From JBGSPQ01 sp964346765 (GTDB lineage Bacteria; Patescibacteriota; Gracilibacteria; UBA1369), in the NCBI GenBank assembly GCA_964346765.1, contig CAYFWB010000002.1, positions 1-64,000 of the forward strand: DNA of 64,000 nt, given 5' to 3'. The notes under the pieces were generated by a model that saw only the letters and a program-made list of their open reading frames with translations, had not been told where the DNA came from and did no database searches. This document shows positions 16,711 through 31,700 of this stretch, one piece after another. The translations under genes and the position numbers were made by a program. The stretch's first letter is position 1. Each line of letters opens with the position of its first letter.

Positions 16711-19700
16711 AAAATATAAATAAACAAATCAGAAGCGCAGAAATAAATTTTGTTGATAGAAAAAATAACGTTTCAAGTGGGTCTTTAAATAAGATTCGGA
16801 ATTATTTAAAGGAAAATTTAACTAAAAACACAGCGGCGCGAAGAAAGTTTCTGGCCGGTTTCTTTTTGTTTTTTATGGTCACGAATATTTTACACGCTCC
16901 TTTGGTGATGGCTATCAATCTGCCAAAACTGCAGACTTTGTATCCCACCAACATGAGGACTTCCCAGGCTCTGCCTCACAATGGAATTGTGGCGATTTTG
17001 GTTGAGAAATCTCTGATGGAGAACACCGAGCAGTATGAAGGGCTGGCGAATCAGTATCCGAATTCTCTGAAAATTAGGAAGCTTCCGGACCGGATAAAAA
17101 GATACGCGCGGGACGTGCAGAGGTCGGAAGAATACACGAAACCGGTAATAATCAACGTGGCGGCCAATGAAAAAGTGGAAGATATAGCCGCTTCTTTGGA
17201 GAAACTTTACTTTGAAGGGGACGGAGTTAAGGGAGAGGTTAATAAACTGAAAGGGATTGTGCTTGTGGGCGATGTGCCGTTGCCGGTAGTGAATAAAGAA
17301 GGAAATCGTTTTGTGAGTATGCTTCCTTATACGGATTTTGACGACAAAATATATGTTTTTGATTCAAAGAGTGGTGATTATTTGCTAAACAGGGACAATG
17401 AAACGCCCAAGGCGGAAGTTTGGCACGGCGTTATTAAGCCCCCGTTAAGCGGCGACGAAGGTAATAAATTGCTTGCGACTTATTTTGATAAAAACTTTTT
17501 GTACCACTGTAAGGACTCTTCTTGTCTGGCGGACGCGGCGTCTTTTCAGCAATTTTCAAAAAAACTTTTTTACGCGGATCTGGTGAACGAATTTGAAATG
17601 ATGGATAAACAGGGTTTTCATAATTACATCAGATACATTGATAACTTGTATCAGCTGACTTACAACCACTACAATAAATACCTTCTGCAAAAGCTGATGG
17701 CGGAAAATGAAAAGGACATGAAGCAGGGCGATCAGATTGATAATGACGGGGACGGGCTGATTGATGAGGATCCTGAAAACGGAGTGGATGATGACGGGGA
17801 CGGTGAAGAGGGTTCGCCGCTTCACGGTATGGGTGATTCGATTGATAACGATGGAGACGGAGAAATTGACGAAGCTGATGAAGGAAGGTTCGGGTTATGT
17901 GACATAGTGCCGAATGTTCCGAATCAGATAAAAGACTGTTCAATACCCGGGACTCCTTTAATGGACGGTGATTTTTATAATCTTAAACCCGGTTCAAAAT
18001 ACGCTATTGCAGACGGGGTCGACAATGACGGGGACGGTTTGATTGACGAAGGGATTGACGAAGATAACGGTGATCCTTTTGAGGGCATTGATAATGACCG
18101 GGACGGGCTGATTGATGAAGATACACCTCAGGATAATGACGCGGACAACGACGGAAGCATTGATGAAGATGGGCCAGGGGATCAGAACAATGACGGGTGC
18201 AGCGGTGAATGCGGGGTTGACGAGGATATGGATTCTTATGATTTTGACAGTGATGGTTATCCGAACGGGTACGAAGTTGAATACGGTAGTTTGATCGGCG
18301 GAATTAATAAGCCGACCAATCCGAAAAGTTTTTCTTCGATGCCTTTAACTTTTGCCGGGCCGATTCCGGTACCGCGTTTTACGCCGATGCCCAATTCCGA
18401 TGATTGGGTTGATGAAGAACCGGCGGCTGATGATGATGAAGACGGAAAAATTGATGAAGATGGAGTGGCTGATAATGATAACGACGGTGATGGTAAGTTT
18501 GATGAGGATCCGGGCGCGGGTAGCACTGTTGACAGCGGTTCGATGCAGGTAATTCCGGATTCGCAAACAAAGGGATTAATTGATCAAATGGCTACTCCTT
18601 ACCGCAGTTTGTTTGATAAATATTTTTCAAATATTAATGACTGGTCGCGTTTTACGGGTCGATATAAATCTTCTCATGACATTGATCTGGGCGGCGGGCA
18701 GACCAAAACGGTTAGCGATGTGGCGACTGTTCCGATGTACATTACGATGAAAGACGAGCTGATGCGCAGATACTTGAAACTGGTGAACGACGCGGTGGAG
18801 AAGCGAATTGATAAATTTGTGGAAATTCGCGACGCTAACGGAAACTTAACAAATGATCCGCAACTTCAGACACCTGTTACGATGATTGAAAGCTCATCGG
18901 TGGTGGCGAAGGTTGAACTGGACGCGCCGGCGCCCAATGATGAGTTTATTGGCGACGCGGTGAGTTTTGTTAATTTTTCGTTTAATAACTTTTTTCAATA
19001 CGTTAAGGGGATTCCGGTTTACGCCATGAAGAGCGTGCAGGACTGTAATTTGTACAGCGGTTCGCAGGGCGTGCCGGGGAGCAATTCGGTGTTGGTTAAA
19101 GCGAGCAAAGTTTTTAATGCTTACGACCAGACTTCGGGTGGGGGTTACGCGGGTTGTTATTCAAAACTTAACTATGAGAATCCGGAAAGGTGTTTTGAAG
19201 ATCTGGCAACCAAAAAGCTTTATGACGTAATGGGTAGTAAAGAGATTACGGGTTCGGTGCCAATGAGTGAACTTAATCATCAGGCCTGTTTTGATTTTAA
19301 AGAGGCTCTGCGGTTTGAAGATTATAAAACCGAGGTGGAAAATTATCTGAGTGAGATTAAGAGTTATGATAATGAAGAGGCGCGGGCCACCGTGCCCGCG
19401 CCGGGTTCGGCCTATAAACCGATGGATGAAATTGTTCTGATAGACACCACTATTAATCCCCCGCTTCCCGAAGTTACTTTCACTTTTGCCGATCTGCTGA
19501 CGCATTTTGGTATGGCGGACGGAATAGACAATAACAAAAACGGAATTGTCGACGAGGCGGCGGAAGGTGTTCCCGCCAATAACTTTGGTATTCCGATTGA
19601 CGATTATAAGCAGATTGGCGAGCGGATTTTGAAGGGGCAGATCCTTCCGCCGCCGGCCAGTATTCCTGTACCGAAAGTGTTTACATTCAACGATCCGCAA

Positions 19701-22700
19701 ATAATCGATACTGATTTAAAGAAAATTTCTTTGATAGTGATTCCCAAAACCGCCACCGATCTAAACGGCAACACGGTTAAACTTTCTTCATTTACCAAAA
19801 ATGTTGAGCCGACGGAAGAGACTTTACTGGCCAATTCATCTTTAACTGAAACGCCACTAACCATTCCGATCGATAATCCCAGGTTCTTTAGTTTTATGGA
19901 TCGTGATGGCAATACCAGAACGGTTAAGTATCCAAATATTTACGCCGCCAATGATATTGAAGAAGCTAAAGCAATTTTAAGAGCGAAAGAGATTGAATTG
20001 GAACAGATTGCCCAGGAAACGGGTGTTACATTCACAACTCCGATTGATGGCTCACTGACTTCTCTATTGGAATATCCGATTGATGTCTACGAAGATCCGA
20101 CTGTAACAAACAAAAATCTGCTGGCGGCCTATGATAAGAAAGTTGAAGACGCTTACAGCTGGAAGAGTATGAATGTGGATGATAAACACTCTTACGTTCT
20201 TAAAAAATACTTGAATCCTTATGAAAACACTTTCATTGGGAAAACGGCCAACGGTTATGAAACAATGTATTTTGTGGGATCGGGATCCGCGGACAGTCTT
20301 GAAATGAACTTTAACGGAGACTTCCCTAAACAGGAAGAAGACGCGGAATATCTGCAAACAAAATCCCAGACCATGCCGGGCGGTACTCCCCCCGGAGGAA
20401 CGGTCGGCGGAAGCGGCGGATCGGGAGGAGGCGGATCGGGAGGAGGTGGCTCGGGAGGAGGCGGAGGTGATCCTATCATAAAAGCTTCCATTGAATTGCC
20501 TACCGACTTCGCCGTGCCGCTTTTAAAGTGGTTTGAAGAAATGAATGAATGGGCGGCGGAAACTGCCAATAAAGTTAATAATCCTTCTTTTGAAATGGCG
20601 TGTTCAATTTCCGACGCTCCCGGTGATTATTATGATCAATTAATCGCGGGCGGTGATTTGGACGGTGACGGTGTGCCTGATGATCAAGACGCAAACCCGA
20701 TGAGTAATGATAGCGATTTTGATGGCATTCCGGACGGCGCGGAAAACACTGCGGCGCTTAGACTTTCGGCGAGCAAACAGGCTCTGCAAACCGGCGCCGC
20801 CGATAATCTGACAATTACAGTAGAAGGAGTTTCGAATACCGGCGTGGTGCAAAAAAGCGACAGTTTCACCGAAGTTGAATTGAATCTGGTCATGGATGAC
20901 GGCGCAAATATAGCTTCAACCTCTTCTAATAATCCGGTCCGCCTGACCAGCGGCACGGCGCAATTTACAGTGCAGTCGGGAAGCGACAGTGGCTTTTTTA
21001 CCGCGATTTCAAACAGTACAAACAGGCCGGGCATTTCGTCTAATCAACTTACTTTAGAATCCACCCGGGAAAAAATCCGTCTTGTCTCTTATGTAAAAAC
21101 CGCCAATCCGTTTTTTCTTAAAGGTGAATCGAACGGTTTTATTATTTACGATGAAAACGGAAAAGTGATCGCCGAAGTGAAAGGTCAGACCGGAATGGTG
21201 TCAATTTCCGACAATGAATATGGACTGATAGCTTTGCCTTCGACCACGGATAAACCGGTACGGCTGGGTGTTCAGAATAAGAACACTTTGCAAGTGATAG
21301 CGTCCGTTTATTTTGTAACGGATCAAACTGTGCCCATAACCGTGGATGATGAATCGAAAAATTATTTTGAAAAATATTCGGGATTAAGCGGAGTTCATAT
21401 TAAAGATTTTTCAGATGATGCTTATTCTGTTTCGGTGGTTGATGAAGACGCCAAGTTTAATGCCGGCAATATTTATCTGATTGATACAGCCGGTGGATCG
21501 GACAAAAAAATCGGTATTCTGGACAGGAGCGGAAACTTGTTTCTGGCGGAAGGACTAAATTTGCGAATGAATCATAACACCGGAGCCGACACGCCGGTGG
21601 TGTTTGATATTACCGATGATAACGGGTCGAAAATTTTTGAATTTTACATCGCCGCAGATTTTGACAAAGTCGAAATTGTGCGAGAGGAAGGTAACTTTAT
21701 TGATTTTAACTTAATGGCTGAAGCGATAGGTTTATTGGCCGGTAGAGGATTTTTGGCTAGTTTGAATGATGATAATCAACAAAACTTGTCAGTTAAAAAC
21801 TTTACCAAGGCGCTTATTGAAACCGCGCACGCGGCGGTGAATATTCCGGACACCGATAATGACGGACTTAATGATCTTGAAGAGATTTTACTGAATCTTG
21901 ACCCACGCGATGAGGATACCGACGGTGACGGCTACACGGATGGCAATGAACTTGTGCGGAATTATGATCCGGCCGTCGCAAACGGATTATTGTTTTCAGA
22001 TATCTCCGCAAATTCAGAAGGGTTCAGTAAAATTATCAACATTTTCAGGCGCGGAATTATTGAAGCATATGAGGACGGGACAATAAGACCTGATGAACTT
22101 TTGACCCGTGAAGAGTTTGTGAAACTTAATCTGGGAGCTGTTTGCATTCAGTGTACAAGATTTAACGACAGTATTAAAAAAGCCGTGGATTCTGTTTATG
22201 AACAGTCCCCCTTCCCGGATACGGATATTAGCGATGAGTACAAATATTGTGTTGAAGAGGGTAAAAATAGACAGATTGTTTCGGGTTATAAAGGTTCGGT
22301 CAATACGGGATACTTTCTGCCGCAGAATTATATTAGCAGGGCTGAAGCCACAAAAGTTATTCTTGAAACGGGCAGACAACAATCTTTTGCCGGACTGAAT
22401 CTGAGTGATACAACAGTTTCGGGAACTCCGTGGTATTACAATTATGTTTTGTCGGCGCAGGAAGAAGGGCTTTTCCCGACCGGAAGATTTTATGAAGTTG
22501 ATCAATTTAACGCGGATGAATTTAAGACTTGGTTTAAAGCGCATATTCAAAATCCAAATAGTAAATTTATTGAATGGCTTTCGGGTTTCATTACCAAACG
22601 TGAATTCGCGATCATGGTTTCGAATTTTACGGATCGCTTTGATTGTATGAATGAAGATAAAGACGGCGACGGTCTGCCCGATAATTATGAAAAATATATT

Positions 22701-25700
22701 TACGCCACGTCACAAATAAATGCGGATACCGATAAGGGAGGAGTGATGGATCTGGTTGAAGTTATTAATCAAACAAATCCGCTGGATCCTTCGGATGACT
22801 CGGGACTGCTTGAGGAAATTCAGAAAGAAATCGATCCGAACCGGGACAGTGACAATGACGGGATGCCCGACCTGTGGGAGATTGAACACGGTCTTAATCC
22901 TTACGACCCGGCGGACGCGAATACGGACCCTGATAATGATGGTCTGACCAATCTTGAAGAATATAATCTTGGAACCGATCCGAATGATCCGGACACGGAT
23001 GACGGCGGAATTACGGATGGTGATGAAGTAAATATTATCGGTATTGATCCTTTAAACGGTGATGATGACGAATACTTTAGCGGCGATGAAGGCGGTTTTA
23101 TTGTGGGGGACACAGTGGAAGAAGACTTTGTTTATGTTACGGACGGGGGCGTGGAGACGGAAGAGTTTGTAGACTACCTGGATGAAATGCCGGCGGACGG
23201 AGAAAGCAGACTGTTCTTGAAAGCGTCGATTCTTGATAAAAACGGGGATCTTGATACTGAAGATTCTTCAAGTGTCATTAAGTTTTACGCCAAGGATTTA
23301 AGTGGCGCGTACGCCAAAATCAGTCCGAAGTCGGTTAAAGCCGCTCAGGGTGAAGCCGAGACCGAAGTTGTGAGTAAGACTTTGGCGGGCACGATGATAG
23401 CTTCTGCGGAAATCGACGGTAATTACTTACCTGTTGAGGAACGCGAAATTTATGTAGTGCCGCAGGAAGTGGCGGAGATTGAAATGGATCCTTCATCGCC
23501 GGTGATAAGAAGTGGCGGACTTTCAAGCACCGCTTTAAGAGTCCTGTTGAAAGATGTTAACGGCAACATTGTGAATACTGATTTGAGTACTGTTACTTTT
23601 GAAGTTAACGGTCCGGGGACTCTGGATGAATCGATGGATGAGGATCCGGACGCGGAAGGAATTCAGATTTCAACCATAGACGGCACTTATGATCTGACTG
23701 TTACATCAACAGAAGAAGCGGGTAATATTTCTTTGAGCGCAAGTTTTCAACCCGAAGTTTTTGAAGAAGATCTTGAAACCGATGAAGAAGGCAATCCAGT
23801 TTTAGTTGATCTGCCGCCTATAACCGCGAGCACGGTTATCCGTTCCAGGAATGATATTTACCTGCGAATGGCTCCGCAATATGACTCTTTACCTTCAGAC
23901 TACGCCAGCGTTTCGGATATTGCGCTGGAAGTCGTTGATTCTAACGGCAATTTGGTTAGTAATTTTAACGCTCCTACTAATTTTAAAATTCAGGATTCGA
24001 ACCTGTTGGAATTTTTGGAAGAAAATGAAACGGAAATTATAAACGGGCTGGCCGCCATTACCGTACGCGCGAAAAATATCGCGGGTGAAGGAGCAATAAC
24101 TGCGACCACTTTGGGTTTTGATCCGGCAAAAACAGTTATAGAAGTGCAACCGAAAGACTCGCAGGTACTGGAACTTGAAACTAACAGAGAAACTTTTGAC
24201 GCCGACAGCGGCGCGGTTGAGATTACCGGCAAGCTTTATGATGCGGATGGAAATTTTGCTTATAACGACTCTGAGTCTGTGGTGAATATTAAACTGACAG
24301 ATGCTTCGAAAGATTTTGCCGCGTTTATGGGATCCACAACCGCTACGGCTGAAAACGGCGTGGTTAAATTTAATCTTGAAGGTACCGGTTTAACGGGTCC
24401 GGTAAATGTTGTCGCGGGCGGTCCGAGCTTAACTTTAGCGGCGGTTGAACTTAAATCCGTTAAAACTTTAAGCGGAAGAGATTTTAAAAACGCTATGCCT
24501 CGCGTTCTTTTCGCTTCTTTGCTGGGAGCGGATTTTGGAAATGTCTTTGAAGAAGATTACTTGGGCGGATGGTTTATATTCGCCGAAAATAACGGAGCGG
24601 CGGCAAGGTCACAGGCCGCGATTTCGCTTTTAAGCAATCCTAAACCCGCCGGCAGACTGGCGGCGGTGAATCCGAACGGAAGTTTAAATATTTTTGATAA
24701 AGAAAGAATCGAGGTTAAATTTGTACCCTCGGATTCATCAAGCAAACCTAATCTACTTGTGCTTACGGACAATGATACCAAGAGAGATCTGGCGGAAATT
24801 TTTGTTATTCCAAAAGTTCAAATTAAAGCTCAAATCAGAGATAGCCTGGATGATCTTGAGGGAGAGGATGAAGGTATATTCGTGGCGATGAATATTGATA
24901 ATGATAGTTATGAACTTGTTGATACAACAAACGGAGCGGCTTTAACCAAAAACGGCAATCAGGTTCTAAGACTTTCAGACAACGGGAATATTGATGTTCT
25001 AAATAACAATTTCACAGTTACGTATGATTCTAATTCAGACTCGATGCTCGGCCTTTCTGTTTATGACGAAACAGTTAACGTCGCGAAAATAGTTCTTGCT
25101 CTTGATGCCTCCACGGATGTTGGGCGGATCGCGGCGGATCAGGAAATCGATTTAAATAATAATTATAATTCCGGAACTTACGCTAAACTTGTTTCTTCAA
25201 AAAATAATATCGGCAGTGAGTTCGCTTTTAGTGGAAATTCATCAGCCGATAGTAAAGGCCTATTTATCACGGACAGCGAAACAGAACTTTCGGGCAGTCA
25301 GCTTCCGGGTCTGAATTATATATCGATTGAGCGAGCCGGCGCGGTGCCGGGCGTCGGGTTTACCGGAGATAATAAACATATGCTTTTGTTCGCGGCGGGG
25401 AATAACGTTGGTGAATCAAATATGGTTTACGGTTCGGAAATAGGTGTGGTACTTGGTGACCCGACTGTGAAGATCGATAACAGATCTTCAAAATCTTCGG
25501 GCACGGGTTTTACAAGAGATATCGGATCGCAAATTATTTCAGACAATGAAGATATTCAGGATATTTCGGTAATCGATTATAACGGTGATAATCTTGATGA
25601 CCTGTTTGTCGCTTATGAAAGCGGTGAAGTTCGTCTACTCCAAAATAATAACGCTTCTCCCCGGTTTGAAGACAAGGGTGTGTTTCTGGATTTCCCGAAC

Positions 25701-28700
25701 GGAATTATAACCATGACTTCGAGCGATTTTGATAGAGACGGTGAGACGGATCTTGTGATAGCTTCAGCCGACAGTTGTAAAGCGGGTGAAGTTTGCATAG
25801 ATCTTTACCGCAACAGTTCAGGCAATTTTGTGCGGGAAAATCTTGGTCTGGAAACATTTGATTCCAAAAACAGGATTTACTCACTTAAGAGTGAAGACAT
25901 GAATCTGGACGGTTATCCCGACTTGGTCACTTCCGACGACGCGGGCGCTGTTCGAATTTTTTATAATAACGCGGGTGAAATCGAAAAGAAGGGAGAGCTT
26001 GTGGGGTCGCTTGGAATAAAAGTTAATCCCGGTGATAATCTGAAAGATGAAGTGGTTGTTTATTATGACGGTAGCCCGGCCAATCAGCCGGGTACTTTGG
26101 ACGATGTTAATTTTAAACCGTTTTCGGTGCCGGCGGGCGGCGATAATTTACTGCCGGATCAGGAAGCGGCTATTGAAAACGTTAAACAGGTTACCGCGCA
26201 AGGTCTGAAAATGAATATTGAAATTTCGGAGTCAACCAGTACACTCGATTTTATTTATCTTGATCTTGATCCGAGACTGGGTGTTAAATCTGAAAAGCGC
26301 GTGGAAGATTTGACGGAACCGCTGAACAGCGCAAGGCGCGGTGACGAAATTAAATACACGTTAACCGTAAGCAATGACGCGGCGGGCGCGGTGGATCTTA
26401 ATAATGTGATGGTTTCGGATGTGATTCCCGAAACCTTAAACTTGGATGAAAGCAGTATTTCTTGTGAAGATTGCGGAGAAAATTTTGAAGTGCTGGATAC
26501 AAGCAAGAGCATGAATCCGTATATTTTCAGTCTGGGCACTTTGCACGCCGGTGAAAGCAGAACTATCACTTATTCAGCCACACTGGAAAAAACGCCGCAG
26601 GTAAAAATTCTTACGGGTAACGATCTGGATAACAATTATCCGTCCGATCAATTTCCGGATATCGGCGCCTCACCGGCGGGTAATCCGACCGGAAGGATGA
26701 CTTATTTTTATTCTGCGGGACAGGATCCGGAAACGAGAAAGATGGATTACAATACTTACATTACTCCCCCGCCGGCTCCGGTTCAGCAAGCTACTTCGGC
26801 CAACGGAATGGATTACAGCGAACTTGATCAGGACGCAAATAACGACGGTATTCCGGATGCTTTGTCGGCTTATCAAAATTCACCGCAAACGCAGGACAAA
26901 TACGGACTTAATGACCAGCTTGAAGATATCGGTGACGGACTGGAGGCGGCGTTGGCGGCACTTACTTGCAGTTCGGGGTGTATTCCGATGCCGATAAACT
27001 TTGCTTATTTTGCTCCCGGCCCGATTAACGCGATGGGAGTACCGGCAGGTTTTGATCCGGGACTACCGGTGTTTGGTGCCGGAGTACCGAGTCCGGTTCC
27101 GGTATGGCCGCCAAGTCCGTACCAGGGATCTCTGTTCAGAATGTATTTATCACCCACGCTCACGATGAGTCTGGCTATGGGAATTTGCGTGGGGCCGTAT
27201 CTTGGCGGCCAGTGCTGGGCGTTTAAAGTAGACGACCTGGCTCCGGCCGCTATGTGTGATGAAATCGCCGGTAATATTAACGGAGCGATTGCCGGTGCAG
27301 TAGCGGCGGTTAATTCGGTTGGCTCGGAATTAAGCGCGATCAGTTCGGACGGCAGTGTGGAAGGTTCGGCCGATGCTTCGGGCAGGACTTCAACCGGCGG
27401 ATTTTCGGGCAGTACTTCGCTTGGAAATTATGAATATAGAGCATCCGTATCCACCAATTTCAGAATACCCGGATTCCCCTCGGTTTTGACAAACTGGTTG
27501 GATCGTCAATCCGAGGAAATTATCAATAAACTTACCGATCTGCCGGATTTGTATTTTATTTATCCGCAACCAAGTTCATTGGTGGGAGCGTTTAATCCCG
27601 ACGAAGACGCGGCTCAACAAAATCCCGACCAGCAGGCTGGATTTCCGAAAGCGGAAAACATGAATTCGTTCACGCAAGCGCTGGCTTATATTAATTCGAT
27701 TCCTCTGATACAGGTTCAGTCGAAAGATGTTGTGATTAAAATCCCTTCCTTAACAAAGAGGGAAATTGAAAAAATTCAGAGAGACTGGGAACAATGGAAA
27801 GTTGATCTGGAGACGGAAGTTGAACGCGTTAAAGAAGTTTGGAGCTGTGATTCGGACAGCGAGTATCAAACCAATTGCGATAAACTGCTGGTGGACGCAA
27901 ATGATCTGATCAAGAAAATTGAAAAAAATATTGAAATTCTGGAGAAATGGAAGGAACTACCAAGGCAGATTTTGGCGTGGAGGTCGATGTTTACAAAATA
28001 CGCCTACCAAATTATTTGTTACATGGACGCTATTATCAAATACACAGGCGGATATATTCATAAGCAACAAGCAAGGGTGGACGCATGGATTGAAATGATG
28101 CGAAATGCCGTTGAAACTTTGAAAAACTGGCAAGCTCTGATTGAATTGACAATCGATTATCAGGCTTCTTGCGACAGATGTTCTTCGGCCAGGTTTACTT
28201 TGATGGAGCTACTTTTAAAGATATTCGCCGTGATACCCGAACCTCCGATTATTCCTTTCCCCAAGCTTCCGGATATTTACATTGATGTTTCACAAATCCA
28301 GGCGGGCGTTACGGTTCTTTGGCCTAACATTAAATTCAAACCGGAACCGCTGATCATCCCGAAGATTCCAAGAGTGAGAATCCCGGACCTTCCCACTGTT
28401 AAATTTGTTTTACCGGAAATACCGCTTCTTCCCGAACCCCCCAATTTGATGATGGAGCTTCCCGATCTACCTCCGCTTCCGCTACCGTCTTTGCCGGATC
28501 TTCCTCCGCCGCCGGAAATTCCCGAATTTCCGGTGAGTATTCGAGTCACAATTTCGCTTTTGAAAGAGATAATGAGGATTTTGTGTCTGCTTAAGAAAGG
28601 TTTGATTCCCGTGCCCGAGGCGCTTTTGAAACCGCACATCGAACAACTAACGGAAAGGCCGTTAAATCCGCTTCTGCCGATTGATCTGGGACTCAATTTG

Positions 28701-31700
28701 CAATTGCCGGCGGTTGAATATGATTATGTTTCCCGGATCGAAGTGATCGGTCACATGAACTTTCAGCTGGATTTTAATCCGGTAATGGATTTTGTTGAAA
28801 CTATTGCCGAGTCAGCTAACGCAGTAACAACCGACATTGTTAAAGTTTTAAATAAACAGATGCAAAACGCGGCCGCGACAGCCGAAAAATATACATCGCC
28901 GCAGAGCCCGTTGCCGGAAGAGGGCGTGACGGTTGACCTGAGTTACAATGGGATTAATTTGCTGAATCAGATTAATCCCAATCTTGGGAACTCCGTGACC
29001 GGATTGGTGAATTCTTACGACGCTCTGGAAAGAGATGCAAAAAAATATGCTTTGTTGGCTGAAAATGTTCAGGATATCGAACTTGAAGGGACACAGAAAC
29101 TGCTGGCCGTAGACGATCCGCTTTTAAACAAGCCGATCGCGGAGGTTAAGAATTCAATTCCGAACGAGCTGCCGGCCGAATATGAGAGCCAGAAGAGATT
29201 AACCGCGATGCGTGATTCTTTGATCGCGTACATGGATGAGCAGGAAAAAGTTTTTGATTCCGTGGGAGGCGGTACGGATCTTGAATATATGGGCAGAATG
29301 CTGGCGCAAGTACCCGACGTAAATGAATATCTGCCTTATGAAACAAGTGAACCTTCCGTTGGAAATCACATAGCAAAGACGAATACCTCCGGTTTATTGG
29401 TGGAAAAATTAAGTGAACTGGATTCATATACGGATAGAATTTTTAAAATGGCTAACGATGCTTTGAGTCCGACGGGACAAAGAGTCACTGCGAAAATCGA
29501 TTCGGATCTGAAATATCTGGCGGATGTTTCGATTCCCGATGTTCCGTCGACACCGGGACTTTCAGACAGCGCTGTTTCCAATAAAGGAATTTTTATTATC
29601 AATGAACTGGGCATGAGTGAAAGACTGTTAAATTATACGGATGACGCGGATATGCCTTCCAAAATGGTGTTTTTGGATATGGAAAACGACAATGATCAGG
29701 ATATTGTTTTTTCTTACGGAGGAAATGTGTACCTGAAAGAAAACTACAAATTTAATCAGCAAAAAAAATATTATTCGGGCGCAGTGGAAAATAAAGATCT
29801 GAATGATTTCATTCCCGACGCGACGGCTGTTAACAAATTCAGCGCCAATTACAGTAATAACAAGACGGTGGAAATGTCATGGGAAGCGGCCCGCGGCGAT
29901 GTTTCCGGCTATGAACTTATTTATACGCTTTCGCCCGATAACTATGAGCAAAACTTAAATCAACCAGTGACCCGAGTGGCCGCCGTTGTTGAAGATGCAG
30001 AGATCAGAGACATGGAATACACTCCGGGTGAAGGATCATGGTTTAGTGTGAATTCAATTAAAAAGGCCTATTTAACGGCGGACGATATTAACGGAGATGT
30101 TAAAGTGGACGGATTTAAGCATGTCGCGATGCTGGAAGGCGCAAATGAACCGGTAAAGTCGGGACAGATTGTACACGCGCTGGCCGATTCCGAGCTTTCA
30201 TTCAATGAAGAAGGAGCCAACCAGGGGGTGATTACAATTGAAAAGAATGATTATTTTAAAATTCCCGTCAGATACACATCGGGCTTAACTATGTCGGTTA
30301 CAAGCGGTATTGTTGAAGTGATTAATCCCGAAGAAACAGTTGATGAACAGATTGTAATAGACGGCATGATGCTTGATTATGGCAATAAGCTTACTTCGAC
30401 AGGTGACGGAAGAGGGCTGATACGACTTTTGGACGGTTCATACGCAAGGTTGTTCCCGAAAGAACAATTACAACTTGAAAGAGTGGCAAATCCGGAAAAT
30501 CCTTCTTTGCCGCTTACTCTACCTAACGGTTTCTACTATACAAAAATAGCTTCTTTTGACAAAGTCGGCAGTAGAAGCACTTTTGGACCGGCAACTCTGA
30601 TGGCTCCATCAATCTGCGCGGACTCTCAACCGCCATTTCCCAACGTTGGAAACGCCGAACGCAATGTATCGATCTTTAAAAAACTTACCATAGACGCAAC
30701 AAAATCTTTTGATACACAGGGTGATATTCTGGGTTACTGGATTGATACAAGACTGAATATTGATGAAAATAACGACGGCGACCCTACCAACGATAGGAAC
30801 CTGGGCAATGATTTGAATATCAATGAAGATTTTGACGGAGACGGAATCGCCAATAATGACTTTGACGATCCTCTGTTTACGCTTGGTCCTTATGAAGATT
30901 TGAACCAGCGTAAAGTCGCTCTAAACGTTATGGATGAAGCGGGCAATGTTTCGGGGCAGGAAATCACGATTAATATTTATGTGCCGGCGATTTCTCTGGA
31001 TGAATCGAGTGCCAGAGACGGAGTGATAAGGGGTGGTATTGATCCGGTTGACAGCGAAATTCCGGTTTCCGTTCTGCGCGACCGGGGCGGCGTGATTGAT
31101 AAAATTGTTACGGATTCGGCCAATCATAACGGGCAATATCTAACCGACACGGACGGTGAAATTATTATTGATGATCTTAATCTTGATGATTCTTTGATTA
31201 TAAAAAACGCCAACGGCGAAGTAATCGGTGAAATTAATCCGGAAACCGGGCAGGTTGTTTTATACGATGAAGACTATTCGCTTGAAGTTCTTCCGGCGGA
31301 AATGCCTTTGTTGCCGACAAGAATTGTTGTTAAAGACCCAGACGGCAAAGTTATTTTCACAATGTTCCTGGTTCCGGATATTAATACCGACACAACTATC
31401 GACCCGCCGGATTATCCTTATGATGAAGCGACTGTCTCGGTGTTTAAAGGTGTTCACAACAAAGATCTGGATACTTTGGATGATTTTAAGTTTGAAAAGA
31501 TTCCGGCCGATGATCCTTCTTATCCGGGGGCCACCGAAATTATTGAAACTTCAACCGAAAAGCGGGCGGCGTTACTTGATACGGGAGGTAATTTTTACGT
31601 TTTTGATTCCCGATTAACTCTCAAATTAAGACAAAACGCGACTCTTGATGATCCTTTGATTATACAAATCTTGCTTGATAAACAAACGGTGCTCGGTGAA

